Below, one piece after another: positions 52,153 to 60,381 of a DNA stretch of 64,000 nt. Position numbers and translations under genes: made by a program. The DNA is from CADEDH01 sp965216205 (GTDB lineage: Bacteria; Actinomycetota; Acidimicrobiia; Acidimicrobiales; SZUA-35): the NCBI GenBank assembly GCA_965216205.1, contig OZ244139.1, positions 4,092,001 through 4,156,000 of the forward strand, written 5' to 3'. How positions within the stretch are numbered: the first letter of the stretch is position 1; each line of letters opens with the position of its first letter. The notes under the pieces were generated by a model. It ran no database searches and was not told where the DNA came from. It saw nothing but the letters and a program-made list of their open reading frames with translations.

Positions 52153-53679
52153 CTAGCGGAGATCGATGCCGTTGTCGGCCAGCGGCTCGGCGAAGGCGTC
52201 GGCCCGGAGCAAGGCGTCGACCGCGTCCAGCTCCGGGGCCAGGTAGCGGTCCGGCCCGGGGCCGGGCACCTCGCTCCGGAGCCGTTCGACGACGGCAGCG
52301 ACCACAGCTGACGACATGAGCGGTGCCCGCAGGTCGATCGCCCGGGCTGCGGCGGCGATCTCGACGGCCTGGATCCGCCGGAGGTTGTCGATGACCCGAC
52401 GCAGTTTCCGCACCGCACCCCAGGCCATCGACACGTGATCCTCCTGGAGCGCCGAGGTCGGCAGCGAGTCGACCGAGGCCGGCGCAGCGAGACGGCGGTT
52501 CTCGGCCACCATGGAGGCCACCGTGTAGTGACCGATCATCAGGCCAGAGTCGACGCCGACCTCGTCGGCCAGGAACGGCGCCAGACCCTGGTTGCGGTTG
52601 CGATCCAGGAGCCGATCGAGGCGCCGCTCGGCGATGGCGCCGACCTCGGCCAGGGCGATGGCGAGGAAGTCGGCGGCGAAGCCGAGCGGCGCCCCGTGGA
52701 AGTTGCCGCACGACTCGACCCGACCGTCGGGCAGGACCATCGGGTTGTCGATGGCGGCGCCCAACTCGTTCTCGGCGACCGTCCGCACGTGGGCGAGCGT
52801 GTCGCGGGCGGCGCCGTGCACCGCAGGGGTGCAGCGAATGCTGTACGCATCCTGCACCCGCGGATCGTCGACCCGATGGCTGGCGAGTATCCCCGACCCG
52901 GCCAACAGGTTTCGCAGGTTGGCAGCGCTGTCGACCTGGCCCGGCTGGGGTCGCAGGGCCTGCAGGTCATGGGCGAAGGGCCGATCCGTTCCCAGGACCC
53001 CGTCGACCGTCATCGCGGCCGCCAGATCGGCGGTGGTGAGCAGCCGGCGGGCGTCGTCGACGGCCAGACAGAGCATGCCGAGGATGCCATCGGTGCCGTT
53101 GATGAGCGCGAGACCCTCCTTCTCCACGAGGTCGATGGCCGTGAGCCCAGCCGCAGCGAGCGCCTCGGCGGCGGGCCGGCGTCGACCCTGGTGGTCGACC
53201 TCCCCTTCACCGAGCAGCGCCAGCGCGGCGTGGGCCAACGGCGCGAGATCGCCGCTGGCGCCGAGGCTTCCGTGCTCGGGTACGACCGGCGAGATCCCGG
53301 CGTTCAACAGGTCGACGAGCGCCTGGGCCAGGCGGGGGCGGGCGCCGCTCCGCCCCATGGCGAGCGTGCGGGCGCGGAGCAGCATCATCGCCCGGACGAC
53401 CTCGTCCTCGACGGCCGGTCCCATGCCGGCGGCGTGGGACCGGATGAGCGCGAGCTGCAGGGCGGAGCGCCGCTCGGCTGGGATGGCAACCGTGGCCAGA
53501 GCCCCGAAACCGGTGGAGATCCCGTACTTCGGCTCGCCCTCGGCAAGGCGCTCGACGACGGCTCTCGACTCGGCCATCCGGTCCATGGCGGCCCTCGTGA
53601 TGGCGACGGGCGCCCCCCGTCGGGCGACGGCGACCACGTCATCGATCGATGTGGCGTACCCGTCGAGTTCAACGCTCAT
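52153..53679 (-). CDS. hutH: Histidine ammonia-lyase
   Basis: This 508-residue enzyme catalyses the first step of histidine breakdown, forming urocanate and ammonia. The MIO electrophile arises from Ala141-Ser142-Gly143 in HGSLGASGDLAPLAH. Tyr52 in PKYGISTGFG is the catalytic base region. The remaining family motifs (AYSIRCTPAVHGAARDTLAH, SCGNFHGAPLGFAADFLAIA, QEDHVSMAW) are in place. Its ATG overlaps the stop of the IclR gene by four bases, so both come from one leftward transcript. The rest of the pathway is transcribed divergently. Confidence 0.95.
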   Translation of the reverse strand: MSVELDGYATSIDDVVAVARRGAPVAITRAAMDRMAESRAVVERLAEGEPKYGISTGFGALATVAIPAERRSALQLALIRSHAAGMGPAVEDEVVRAMMLLRARTLAMGRSGARPRLAQALVDLLNAGISPVVPEHGSLGASGDLAPLAHAALALLGEGEVDHQGRRRPAAEALAAAGLTAIDLVEKEGLALINGTDGILGMLCLAVDDARRLLTTADLAAAMTVDGVLGTDRPFAHDLQALRPQPGQVDSAANLRNLLAGSGILASHRVDDPRVQDAYSIRCTPAVHGAARDTLAHVRTVAENELGAAIDNPMVLPDGRVESCGNFHGAPLGFAADFLAIALAEVGAIAERRLDRLLDRNRNQGLAPFLADEVGVDSGLMIGHYTVASMVAENRRLAAPASVDSLPTSALQEDHVSMAWGAVRKLRRVIDNLRRIQAVEIAAAARAIDLRAPLMSSAVVAAVVERLRSEVPGPGPDRYLAPELDAVDALLRADAFAEPLADNGIDLR

Positions 53680-54383
53680 TGCGGCTGCTCCTGTGGTGTT
53701 CCGAGATCGACCGCCAACCGGTCGACGGTTGTGGCCAGTGCCGCCTCGATGGCGGCGACGGCCTCGGCGTCCATCCGGTGCACGGGACCGACGACCGAGA
53801 TGGCTGCGTCGAAGGGGAGATCGGCGGGCACCGCACGGGACACGGCGGTGATGTCGGGCTCGATCGCCCCGGCGCGGACCACGCACCGACCGGGATCGGC
53901 CAGCGCGCCGCCGACTGCGGTGCCTCGCAGTGGCAGCGTCTGCCCGACCCGACCCACGTGACGAATGGCCCTCGGGCTGTCGGCCGTGGCGACGTAGGTC
54001 GCGACCCGCCGGTCGGACACGGCCAGGTAGGCCGACTCGCCGGACTCACCCGCCAGTTCGTCGAGCAACGGCTGGGCCGAGGCCAGGAGCCGCTCCACCG
54101 GTGCCTCACCCCCGAAGACCGCAGCCAGGCGCCACACGGTGGGCCCGGCCCGGTAGGCGCCGTCATCGCCTCGCACCAGGTAGCCCCGGCTCTCGAGCGC
54201 CCGGAGGTGGCGGAGCGCGGTCGACGGGTTGAGCCCAGCCTGCTCGGCGGCACCGGTCAGCTTGCAGCTCCCCTCCGCGAGGACGATCTCGAGGAGGTCG
54301 AGCACCCGCCCGACGGACCGGGGCACTGCGGATTCGACGTCGCCGTCCGTCGCCGCACTCGTCTCGAGATCCGTCTCGGCCAT
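53676..54383 (-). CDS. IclR-family regulator of the hut locus
   Basis: The 235-residue protein has an IclR winged helix at about residues 20-85 (VGRVLDLLEIVLAEGSCKLT, AGLNPSTALRHLRALESRGY) and the C-terminal effector domain (ESAYLAVSDRRVATYVATAD, LPLRGTAVGGALADPG). It is cotranscribed with hutH through a four-base overlap and faces hutU. Two palindromes in the shared promoter region are candidate binding sites. Urocanate or a later intermediate is a plausible effector by analogy with other hut regulators, although those are usually HutC. Confidence 0.85.
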   Translation of the reverse strand: MAETDLETSAATDGDVESAVPRSVGRVLDLLEIVLAEGSCKLTGAAEQAGLNPSTALRHLRALESRGYLVRGDDGAYRAGPTVWRLAAVFGGEAPVERLLASAQPLLDELAGESGESAYLAVSDRRVATYVATADSPRAIRHVGRVGQTLPLRGTAVGGALADPGRCVVRAGAIEPDITAVSRAVPADLPFDAAISVVGPVHRMDAEAVAAIEAALATTVDRLAVDLGTPQEQPQ

Positions 54384-54416
54384 GCCGCCGGGCTGCTCCG
54401 ATGCTGGTCCGGTGAT

Positions 54417-54453
54417 ATTTCATCTACTGAAATCGGATTTTGTCTGTTGACAA
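54417..54453. promoter_or_regulatory. Candidate IclR operators between iclR-hutH and hutU
   Basis: ATTTCA-TCTAC-TGAAAT (54417-54433) is a perfect 6-bp inverted repeat, and TTGTC-TGTT-GACAA (54440-54453) follows seven bases later. They are AT-rich islands in the 140-bp divergent promoter region, and are well placed to control both directions. Confidence 0.6.
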
Positions 54454-54523
54454 TCTAACGAGGAGGGCAACACACTGCAAGGAGCACGACAACCCGAGGG
54501 ACAGATCGAGAGGCATCGCCACC

Positions 54524-56197
54524 ATGGCTGACATCGGCACCCCGGTCACCACTATCAGCGCGCCACGGGGCACGGCGCTGACGTGTCGATCCTGGTCCAC
54601 CGAGGCCCCCTACCGGATGCTGCAGAACAACCTCGATCCCGAGGTGGCCGAGAACCCCGATCGGTTGGTGGTCTACGGTGGCACCGGTCGGGCCGCCCGT
54701 TCCTGGGACGCCTACCGGGCGATGCTGCGAACCCTGGAGACGCTGGCCGACGACGAGACGATGCTGGTCCAGTCCGGCAAGCCGGTCGGGGTCCTGCAGA
54801 CCCACGAATGGGCACCCCGGGTGCTGATCGCCAACTCCAATCTCGTGCCCGACTGGGCCCACTGGGACGAGTTCCGGCGCCTCGAGCACCAGGGCCTCAC
54901 GATGTATGGCCAGATGACGGCCGGATCCTGGATCTACATCGGCACCCAGGGCATCCTGCAGGGCACCTACGAGTGCTTCGCGGAGATCGCCCGCACCCGG
55001 TTCGGGGGCTCGCTGGCCGGCACGCTCACGATCACGGCCGGCGCCGGCGGCATGGGGGGCGCCCAACCGCTGGCCGTCACGATGAACGACGGGGTCGTGC
55101 TGATCGTCGACGTCGACCCCCACATGCTCCAGCGCCGGGTCGATCACCGTTACCTCGACGAGATCGCGCCCGACTACCGATCGGCTGTGGCCCGGGCGAC
55201 CGAGGCCAAGGCGGCCAAGCGGCCACTGTCGGTCGGCCTGGTGGGCAACGCGGCCGAGATCCTGCCCCGGCTGCTGGCCGACGGGGTCGAGGCCGACATC
55301 GTCACCGACCAGACCAGCGCCCACGATCCGCTGTCCTACCTCCCCCAGGATCTCACCCTGGAGGCAGCCGACGCGCTGCGCCGCGACGATCCATCCGAGT
55401 TCACCCGCAGGGCCCGGGGCGCCATGGCCACCCACTGTGCCGCCATGGTCGGCTTCCTCGACGCCGGGGCGGAGGTGTTCGACTACGGCAACAGCCTGCG
55501 GGCCGAGGCGGAGCTCGGCGGCTTCGACCGGGCCTTCGACTACCCCGGGTTCCTCCCCGCCTACATCCGGCCCCTGTTCTGCGAGGGCAAGGGGCCGTTC
55601 CGCTGGGTGGCCCTGTCGGGGGATCCGGCCGACATCGCCGCCACCGATCGGGCGGTGATCGAGGAGTTCCCCGACGACGAGGCGTTGCACCGCTGGATCA
55701 CCATGGCGTCGGAACGGGTGGCGTTCCAGGGCCTCCCGGCCCGCATCTGCTGGCTGGGCTACGGCGAGCGGCATCGGCTGGGTCTCCGGTTCAACGAGAT
55801 GGTTCGCTCGGGCGAGCTCTCGGCGCCGATCGTGATCGGCCGCGACCACCTCGACTCGGGCTCGGTGGCCTCCCCCTACCGGGAGACCGAGGCCATGGCC
55901 GACGGTTCGGATGCCATCGCCGACTGGCCGCTCCTGAACGGGCTGGTGAACACCTGCTCGGGGGCCACCTGGGTGAGCCTCCACCACGGGGGCGGGGTGG
56001 GCATCGGCCGGTCGATCCACGCCGGCCAGGTGTCGCTGGCCGACGGCACGGACCTGGCGGCCCAGAAGCTCGAGCGCGTCCTCACCAACGACCCGGCGAC
56101 AGGGGTGATCCGCCACGTCGACGCCGGCTACGAGCGGGCGGTCGATGTGGCCGAGAGCCGCGGGGTCACGATCCCGATGCGTCGCCACACGCCATGA
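54524..56197 (+). CDS. hutU: Urocanate hydratase
   Basis: This 557-residue enzyme converts urocanate to imidazolonepropionate using tightly bound NAD. The characteristic motifs are present: LTITAGAGGMGGAQPLAVTM (NAD-binding glycines), GLVGNAAEILPRLL, and the C-terminal TCSGATWVSLHHGGGVGIGR. ATG at 54524 follows the TCGAGAGGC region and family length. It is the first gene of a rightward four-gene unit; the next gene overlaps by four bases. Confidence 0.96.
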   Translation: MADIGTPVTTISAPRGTALTCRSWSTEAPYRMLQNNLDPEVAENPDRLVVYGGTGRAARSWDAYRAMLRTLETLADDETMLVQSGKPVGVLQTHEWAPRVLIANSNLVPDWAHWDEFRRLEHQGLTMYGQMTAGSWIYIGTQGILQGTYECFAEIARTRFGGSLAGTLTITAGAGGMGGAQPLAVTMNDGVVLIVDVDPHMLQRRVDHRYLDEIAPDYRSAVARATEAKAAKRPLSVGLVGNAAEILPRLLADGVEADIVTDQTSAHDPLSYLPQDLTLEAADALRRDDPSEFTRRARGAMATHCAAMVGFLDAGAEVFDYGNSLRAEAELGGFDRAFDYPGFLPAYIRPLFCEGKGPFRWVALSGDPADIAATDRAVIEEFPDDEALHRWITMASERVAFQGLPARICWLGYGERHRLGLRFNEMVRSGELSAPIVIGRDHLDSGSVASPYRETEAMADGSDAIADWPLLNGLVNTCSGATWVSLHHGGGVGIGRSIHAGQVSLADGTDLAAQKLERVLTNDPATGVIRHVDAGYERAVDVAESRGVTIPMRRHTP

Positions 56198-56763
56198 CGG
56201 TTCGACCCATCCTGGCGATCGGCCACCCCGCGCTGCGGCAGGTGGCCGAGCCGATCGATCCGGCGTCGATCGCCACGGCCGAGGTGCAGGGCCTCATCGA
56301 CGACCTGATCGACACCATGCACCACGCCGACGGCGCCGGTCTCGCGGCGCCACAGATCGGTGTCGGGCTCCGGGCCGTGGTGATGGAGGTCACCGACAAC
56401 CCCCGCTACCCGTACAAGCCACCGATCCCGTTGACGGTCGCCCTGAACCCGGTCATCACCCCGCTCGACGACGAGCTGGTGGAGATCAACGAAGGCTGTC
56501 TCTCGGTGCCGTTGCGGGGCAACGTGCTGCGCCACGTCAACATCGCCGTGACCTACCTCGATCGCAACAGCGACGGGCAGCAGGCGACGCTCCGGGGCCT
56601 GACCGCCGGGACCTGGCAACACGAGTGCGACCATCTCGACGGGGTGTTGATCGTCGACCGGGCGGACCCGTCGTCGTTGGCGACGTGGGACGAGTTCAAC
56701 GCCCACCAGCGAGACGCCTTCGTGGCGCGCATCACCGCCTTCGTCGAACGGGTCGGCTCCTGA
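56194..56763 (+). CDS. Peptide-deformylase-fold protein inside the hut operon (candidate N-formylglutamate deformylase)
   Basis: This 189-residue protein has all three deformylase motifs: GAGLAAPQ (47-54), EGCLS (100-104) and the zinc motif HECDHLDG with His143, Glu144 and His147. Cys102 and the two histidines would bind metal. ATG overlaps the hutU stop (ATGA) and hutF begins 4 bp downstream. Classical deformylases remove formyl from nascent proteins. In this operon the product of HutF is N-formylglutamate and no HutG gene is present, so I infer that this enzyme may hydrolyse it to glutamate and formate. A normal housekeeping role is the alternative. Confidence 0.85.
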   Translation: MTVRPILAIGHPALRQVAEPIDPASIATAEVQGLIDDLIDTMHHADGAGLAAPQIGVGLRAVVMEVTDNPRYPYKPPIPLTVALNPVITPLDDELVEINEGCLSVPLRGNVLRHVNIAVTYLDRNSDGQQATLRGLTAGTWQHECDHLDGVLIVDRADPSSLATWDEFNAHQRDAFVARITAFVERVGS

Positions 56764-56767
56764 GCCG

Positions 56768-58129
56768 ATGCGGATCTGGTGCGAGACCGCAGTGGTCGAG
56801 GGCCGCCTCGTGGATCGGGTCGAGGTGGCGATCAGCGACGGCCGGTTCGAGACCGTTGCGGTCGGCGTCGGCCCCTCGCCGGGCGCCGAGCGTCGCCGAG
56901 GTGTGACGCTGCCCGGCTTCGCCAACGCTCACAGTCATGCCTTCCATCGGGTGCTCCGGGGGCGGACCCAGGCCGATCGGGGTTCCTTCTGGACCTGGCG
57001 GGAGCTCATGTACTCGGTGGCCGAGCGACTCGATCCCGAGTCCTATCACCGCCTGGCCCGGTCGGTGTTCGCCGAGATGGCCTGCGCCGGGTTCACCGCC
57101 GTCGGCGAGTTCCACTACCTCCATCATCAGCCCGACGGAACCCCCTACGGGGACGCGAACGCCATGGGCGCGGCGCTGATCGCAGCGGCGTCCGAAGCCG
57201 GCATCCGGATCACCCTGCTCGACACCATCTACCAGCACGGTGGTCTCGACGGGGGTGGTCACCGGCCCGTCGAGGGGGCCCAGGTGCGCTACCGCGACGC
57301 CTCGGTCGACGCCTGGCGGGACCGGGTCGACGCGCTGGCCGCTGCGGTGTCGGGCTGCGACCATGCGCTCGCCGGTGCAGCCATCCACTCGGTCCGGGCC
57401 GTCGACGACGCCGGCCTGGGCGCCGTCGCCTCCTGGTCGGCGGACACCGACGGCGTCGTCCATGCCCACGTCTCGGAGCAACCGGCCGAGAACGACGCCT
57501 GCCGGGCCCACTACGGGGTCTCCCCCACCGGCCGGTTCGAGCATCACGGCCTGCTGGGGCCGACGTTCACCGCGGTGCACGCCACCCACCTGTCGACCAG
57601 CGACCTCCGAACGCTCGGCAACACCGGTGGCCATGTGTGCTTCTGCCCCACCACCGAGCGGGATCTCGGCGACGGCATCGGCCCCTCGACCGGACTGGTC
57701 GAGGCCGGATCGCGGTTGACGCTGGGCTCCGACTCCCACGCCGTGATCGACCCGTGGGAGGAGGCCAGGCTCGTCGAGCTGCACGAGCGCCTGCGCTCGC
57801 TGACCCGAGGCTCCCACCGAAGCGGCGAGCTGCTGGCGATGGCCACGGGCAACGGTCACCGCTCCCTCGGCTGGTCCGACGCCGGCGCGATCGCCGTCGG
57901 GCGACGGGCCGATCTCGTGACCGTCGATCTCCAGTCGATCCGGACCGCCGGTGCGGTGGACCGGACGGGGCCCGATCCGCTGGCCGGTCTCGTATTCGCC
58001 GCTACGGCCGCCGACATCACCGACGTCATGGTCGACGGCCGCCCGGTGGTCACCGATCGCCGCCACGCAACGGTCGACGCGGCGACCGAGTTGGCCGCGT
58101 CGACCGAGGAGCTCACCAGCAATGCCTGA
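56768..58129 (+). CDS. hutF: Formimidoylglutamate deiminase
   Basis: This 453-residue amidohydrolase converts formimidoylglutamate to N-formylglutamate and ammonia. Metal motif I reads FANAHSHAFHRVLRGRT, followed by GEFHYLHHQPDGTPYGDANA. Later come VVHAHVSEQPAEND with the metal histidine and TLGSDSHAVIDPWEEARLVE with the catalytic aspartate. These are typical of HutF rather than of guanine deaminase. It starts 4 bp after the deformylase-like gene and overlaps hutI by eight bases. Its presence commits the pathway to N-formylglutamate. Confidence 0.93.
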   Translation: MRIWCETAVVEGRLVDRVEVAISDGRFETVAVGVGPSPGAERRRGVTLPGFANAHSHAFHRVLRGRTQADRGSFWTWRELMYSVAERLDPESYHRLARSVFAEMACAGFTAVGEFHYLHHQPDGTPYGDANAMGAALIAAASEAGIRITLLDTIYQHGGLDGGGHRPVEGAQVRYRDASVDAWRDRVDALAAAVSGCDHALAGAAIHSVRAVDDAGLGAVASWSADTDGVVHAHVSEQPAENDACRAHYGVSPTGRFEHHGLLGPTFTAVHATHLSTSDLRTLGNTGGHVCFCPTTERDLGDGIGPSTGLVEAGSRLTLGSDSHAVIDPWEEARLVELHERLRSLTRGSHRSGELLAMATGNGHRSLGWSDAGAIAVGRRADLVTVDLQSIRTAGAVDRTGPDPLAGLVFAATAADITDVMVDGRPVVTDRRHATVDAATELAASTEELTSNA

Positions 58130-59345
58130 TCACCACCGTCGCCCACCCACGCACGACGGACCACGAGGCCCGTCCGCCGACCCGAGCGCTGCCGGCTCAC
58201 TGGTGATCGACGACATCGGCCTGCTGGTGACCAACGATCCGTCCCTTGGCGAGGGCCCCCTCGGTGTCCGGCGCAACGCCGCGGTGGTCATCACCGACGG
58301 GATCGTCGAGGCGGTGACCGACGCCGGCGCGGTGGCCGACACCCGGATCGACGCCGGGAGCATGGGCGTGATCCCCGGCTTCGTCGACTCCCACAGCCAC
58401 CTGGTCTTCGCCGGTGATCGCGCCGAGGAGTTCGCAGCCCGAATGGCCGGCGAGCCCTACGACGGTGGCGGTATCCGGGTGACGACCGACGCCACCCGTG
58501 GGGCCGCCACCGCCGAGCTCGATCGGCTGGTCACCGAGCGGCTCCGGCGGGCCCATCTCGGCGGAACGACGACGATGGAGATCAAATCCGGCTACGGCCT
58601 CAACATCGACGACGAGCGCCGGAGCCTCGAGGTGGCCGAGGCCCACACCACCGAAACCACCTTCCTCGGCGCCCACCTCGTGCCCCACGAGTTCCTCGGC
58701 CGCCCCGACGACTACATCGACCTGGTCTGCGACGACATGCTGGCGGCAGCTGTTCCCCATTCCCGTTGGATCGATGCCTTCTGCGAGGAGGGGGCCTTCG
58801 ACGCCGACCAGTGTCGCCGAGTGCTCGAAGCCGGCCGCGATGCCGGGCTCGGGCTGCGGCTGCACGGCAATCAGCTCGGACCCGGGCCCGGGGTGCAGCT
58901 CGCCGTCGAGCTGGGTTGCGCGTCGGTCGACCACTGCACCCACCTGACTGTCGACGACATCGAGGCTCTGGCCGGATCCGACACCGTGGCCACGCTCCTC
59001 CCGGCGACCGACTTCTCGACCCGGCAGCCCTATCCCGACGCCCGCCGCCTGCTCGACGCCGGCGCCACGGTCGCCATCGCCGCCAACTGCAACCCGGGGT
59101 CCAGCTACACCACCTCGATCCCGTTCTGCCTCGCCCTGGCCGTCCGGGACATGAACATGACCAGCGACGAGGCGCTGGCGGCGGCCACGATCGGCGGAGC
59201 GAACGCCCTGCGACGGACCGACATCGGCCGCCTCTCCCCCGGCTCGCTCGGCCACGCCATCGTGCTCGACGCCCCCTCGCACCACCACTTCGCCTACCAG
59301 CCGGGCCAGAACCTGATACGGCACACGATCGGCCCCTACGGCTGA
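58122..59345 (+). CDS. hutI: Imidazolonepropionase
   Basis: This 407-residue amidohydrolase opens imidazolonepropionate to formimidoylglutamate. Metal motif GFVDSHSHLVFAGDRAEEFA, TTTMEIKSGYGLN and the LGAHLVPHEF, LRLHGNQLGPG and AANCNPGSSYTTSIPFCLAL segments identify HutI. The start ATG at 58122 lies inside the hutF 3' end. The N-terminal 25 residues are Pro/Arg/His-rich and unlike the family, which normally begins near LVIDDIGLLVTND, so a later start cannot be excluded. Confidence 0.94.
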   Translation: MPDHHRRPPTHDGPRGPSADPSAAGSLVIDDIGLLVTNDPSLGEGPLGVRRNAAVVITDGIVEAVTDAGAVADTRIDAGSMGVIPGFVDSHSHLVFAGDRAEEFAARMAGEPYDGGGIRVTTDATRGAATAELDRLVTERLRRAHLGGTTTMEIKSGYGLNIDDERRSLEVAEAHTTETTFLGAHLVPHEFLGRPDDYIDLVCDDMLAAAVPHSRWIDAFCEEGAFDADQCRRVLEAGRDAGLGLRLHGNQLGPGPGVQLAVELGCASVDHCTHLTVDDIEALAGSDTVATLLPATDFSTRQPYPDARRLLDAGATVAIAANCNPGSSYTTSIPFCLALAVRDMNMTSDEALAAATIGGANALRRTDIGRLSPGSLGHAIVLDAPSHHHFAYQPGQNLIRHTIGPYG

Positions 59346-59393
59346 CGGTGGCATCCGCGATCTCGCCGACGTTGTCGGTCGGCTCGAGCCCTG

Positions 59394-60359
59394 TCATCCG
59401 CGGAGAAAGGCCCGCGTCCTCGCAGCGCAGAGCTCGGGCTCGTCGATCCACGGCGCGTGACCCGCCTCCTCGACGATCTCAAGGCTCGCGTTCGGGAGGC
59501 GCGCCGCGAAGGCTTCAGCCTCGGGTCGCCCGCCGTTGGTGTCTTCGTCGCCCCAGAGCAACAGCACCGGCATCTGCACACGCGCCAGCTCCTCGTCGGT
59601 GAACAGGAACTCGGGATTCTCGCCCCGCAGCGAGATGAAGGTGTTGTTGTCGGTCTCGGACCCGAACGTGTCGGTGTGCTTCAGGATGGCGACGGTCCAG
59701 GCGAGCATGTCGTCGTCGAACGAACCCGACTCGATGGCGCGTCGCAGCCCGACCTGTTTCAGCATGGTCTTCACGACCGACCCGGTGATCGGCATGCGGG
59801 TCATGATCGCCTTGCACGGAGCCGGCGATCCGAGCCGCATCATCATCGGCACCTTCGCCATCGGCGTGCCCATCGCCCACGAGAGCTCCACGAGCCTGGT
59901 GACCCGTTGTGGACTGGTGATGGCGGCCCGGAAGCCGAAGTAGCCGCCCATCGACGTGCAGACGAGCGGCGCCGCCTCGAGCCCGAGACCGTCGAGAAGG
60001 TCCGGTGCGAGGCGGTCGGCGAAGCCTCTGAACTCGGCCGGTGAGCGCAGCGGACCGTCGGGGATCGGGTCGCTCAGGCCGCAACCGGGACGGTCCACGA
60101 GAATGCAGCGGAACTCGTCCGCGAGGGCCTTCGCCAACACGATCCAACTCGAGCCGGCGACGATTGCCCCGTGGATGAACACCACCGGCGGCCCGCTCCC
60201 GATCTCCTGCACACGCAGTTCGTTGCCACCGGGCAGCGTCAGCCGACGCTCGGACGTGGTGATCCCGAACCTCGACCACAGCGTCTTCTCGGCGGCCACG
60301 AACCTCGCGAGATCTTTCCCCACGAGAACGGTGTAGCCGATCGGGGCGACCGCAGCCAC
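59394..60359 (-). CDS. Alpha/beta-fold hydrolase
   Basis: The 321-residue hydrolase has the oxyanion segment PPVVFIHGAIVAGSSWIVL, the nucleophile elbow LVCTSMGGYFGFR (Ser as nucleophile), an acid in LLLWGDEDTNGG and the catalytic histidine in EEAGHAPWIDEPE. Substrate is not predictable; the layout resembles the proline-iminopeptidase/esterase group. It lies 22 bp after the NTPase gene on the same strand and may share its transcript. It converges with hutI. Confidence 0.82.
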   Translation of the reverse strand: MAAVAPIGYTVLVGKDLARFVAAEKTLWSRFGITTSERRLTLPGGNELRVQEIGSGPPVVFIHGAIVAGSSWIVLAKALADEFRCILVDRPGCGLSDPIPDGPLRSPAEFRGFADRLAPDLLDGLGLEAAPLVCTSMGGYFGFRAAITSPQRVTRLVELSWAMGTPMAKVPMMMRLGSPAPCKAIMTRMPITGSVVKTMLKQVGLRRAIESGSFDDDMLAWTVAILKHTDTFGSETDNNTFISLRGENPEFLFTDEELARVQMPVLLLWGDEDTNGGRPEAEAFAARLPNASLEIVEEAGHAPWIDEPELCAARTRAFLRG

Positions 60360-60381
60360 GGCTCGCCGGGCGGCGATGCCG

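Noticed and set aside
52435..53961. 508-residue rightward frame across hutH
   Set aside because: It is antisense to hutH, which has the ASG motif and all family motifs.
54455..56188. 577-residue leftward open frame
   Set aside because: It lies opposite hutU, which is unmistakable.
54583..56193. Long upstream extension of the deformylase-like frame
   Set aside because: The extension runs out of frame through hutU and is Arg/Pro/Gly-rich; the real start is the ATG at 56194 overlapping the hutU stop.
56779..58206. 475-residue rightward frame across hutF
   Set aside because: It is an alternative frame of hutF with arginine-rich composition.
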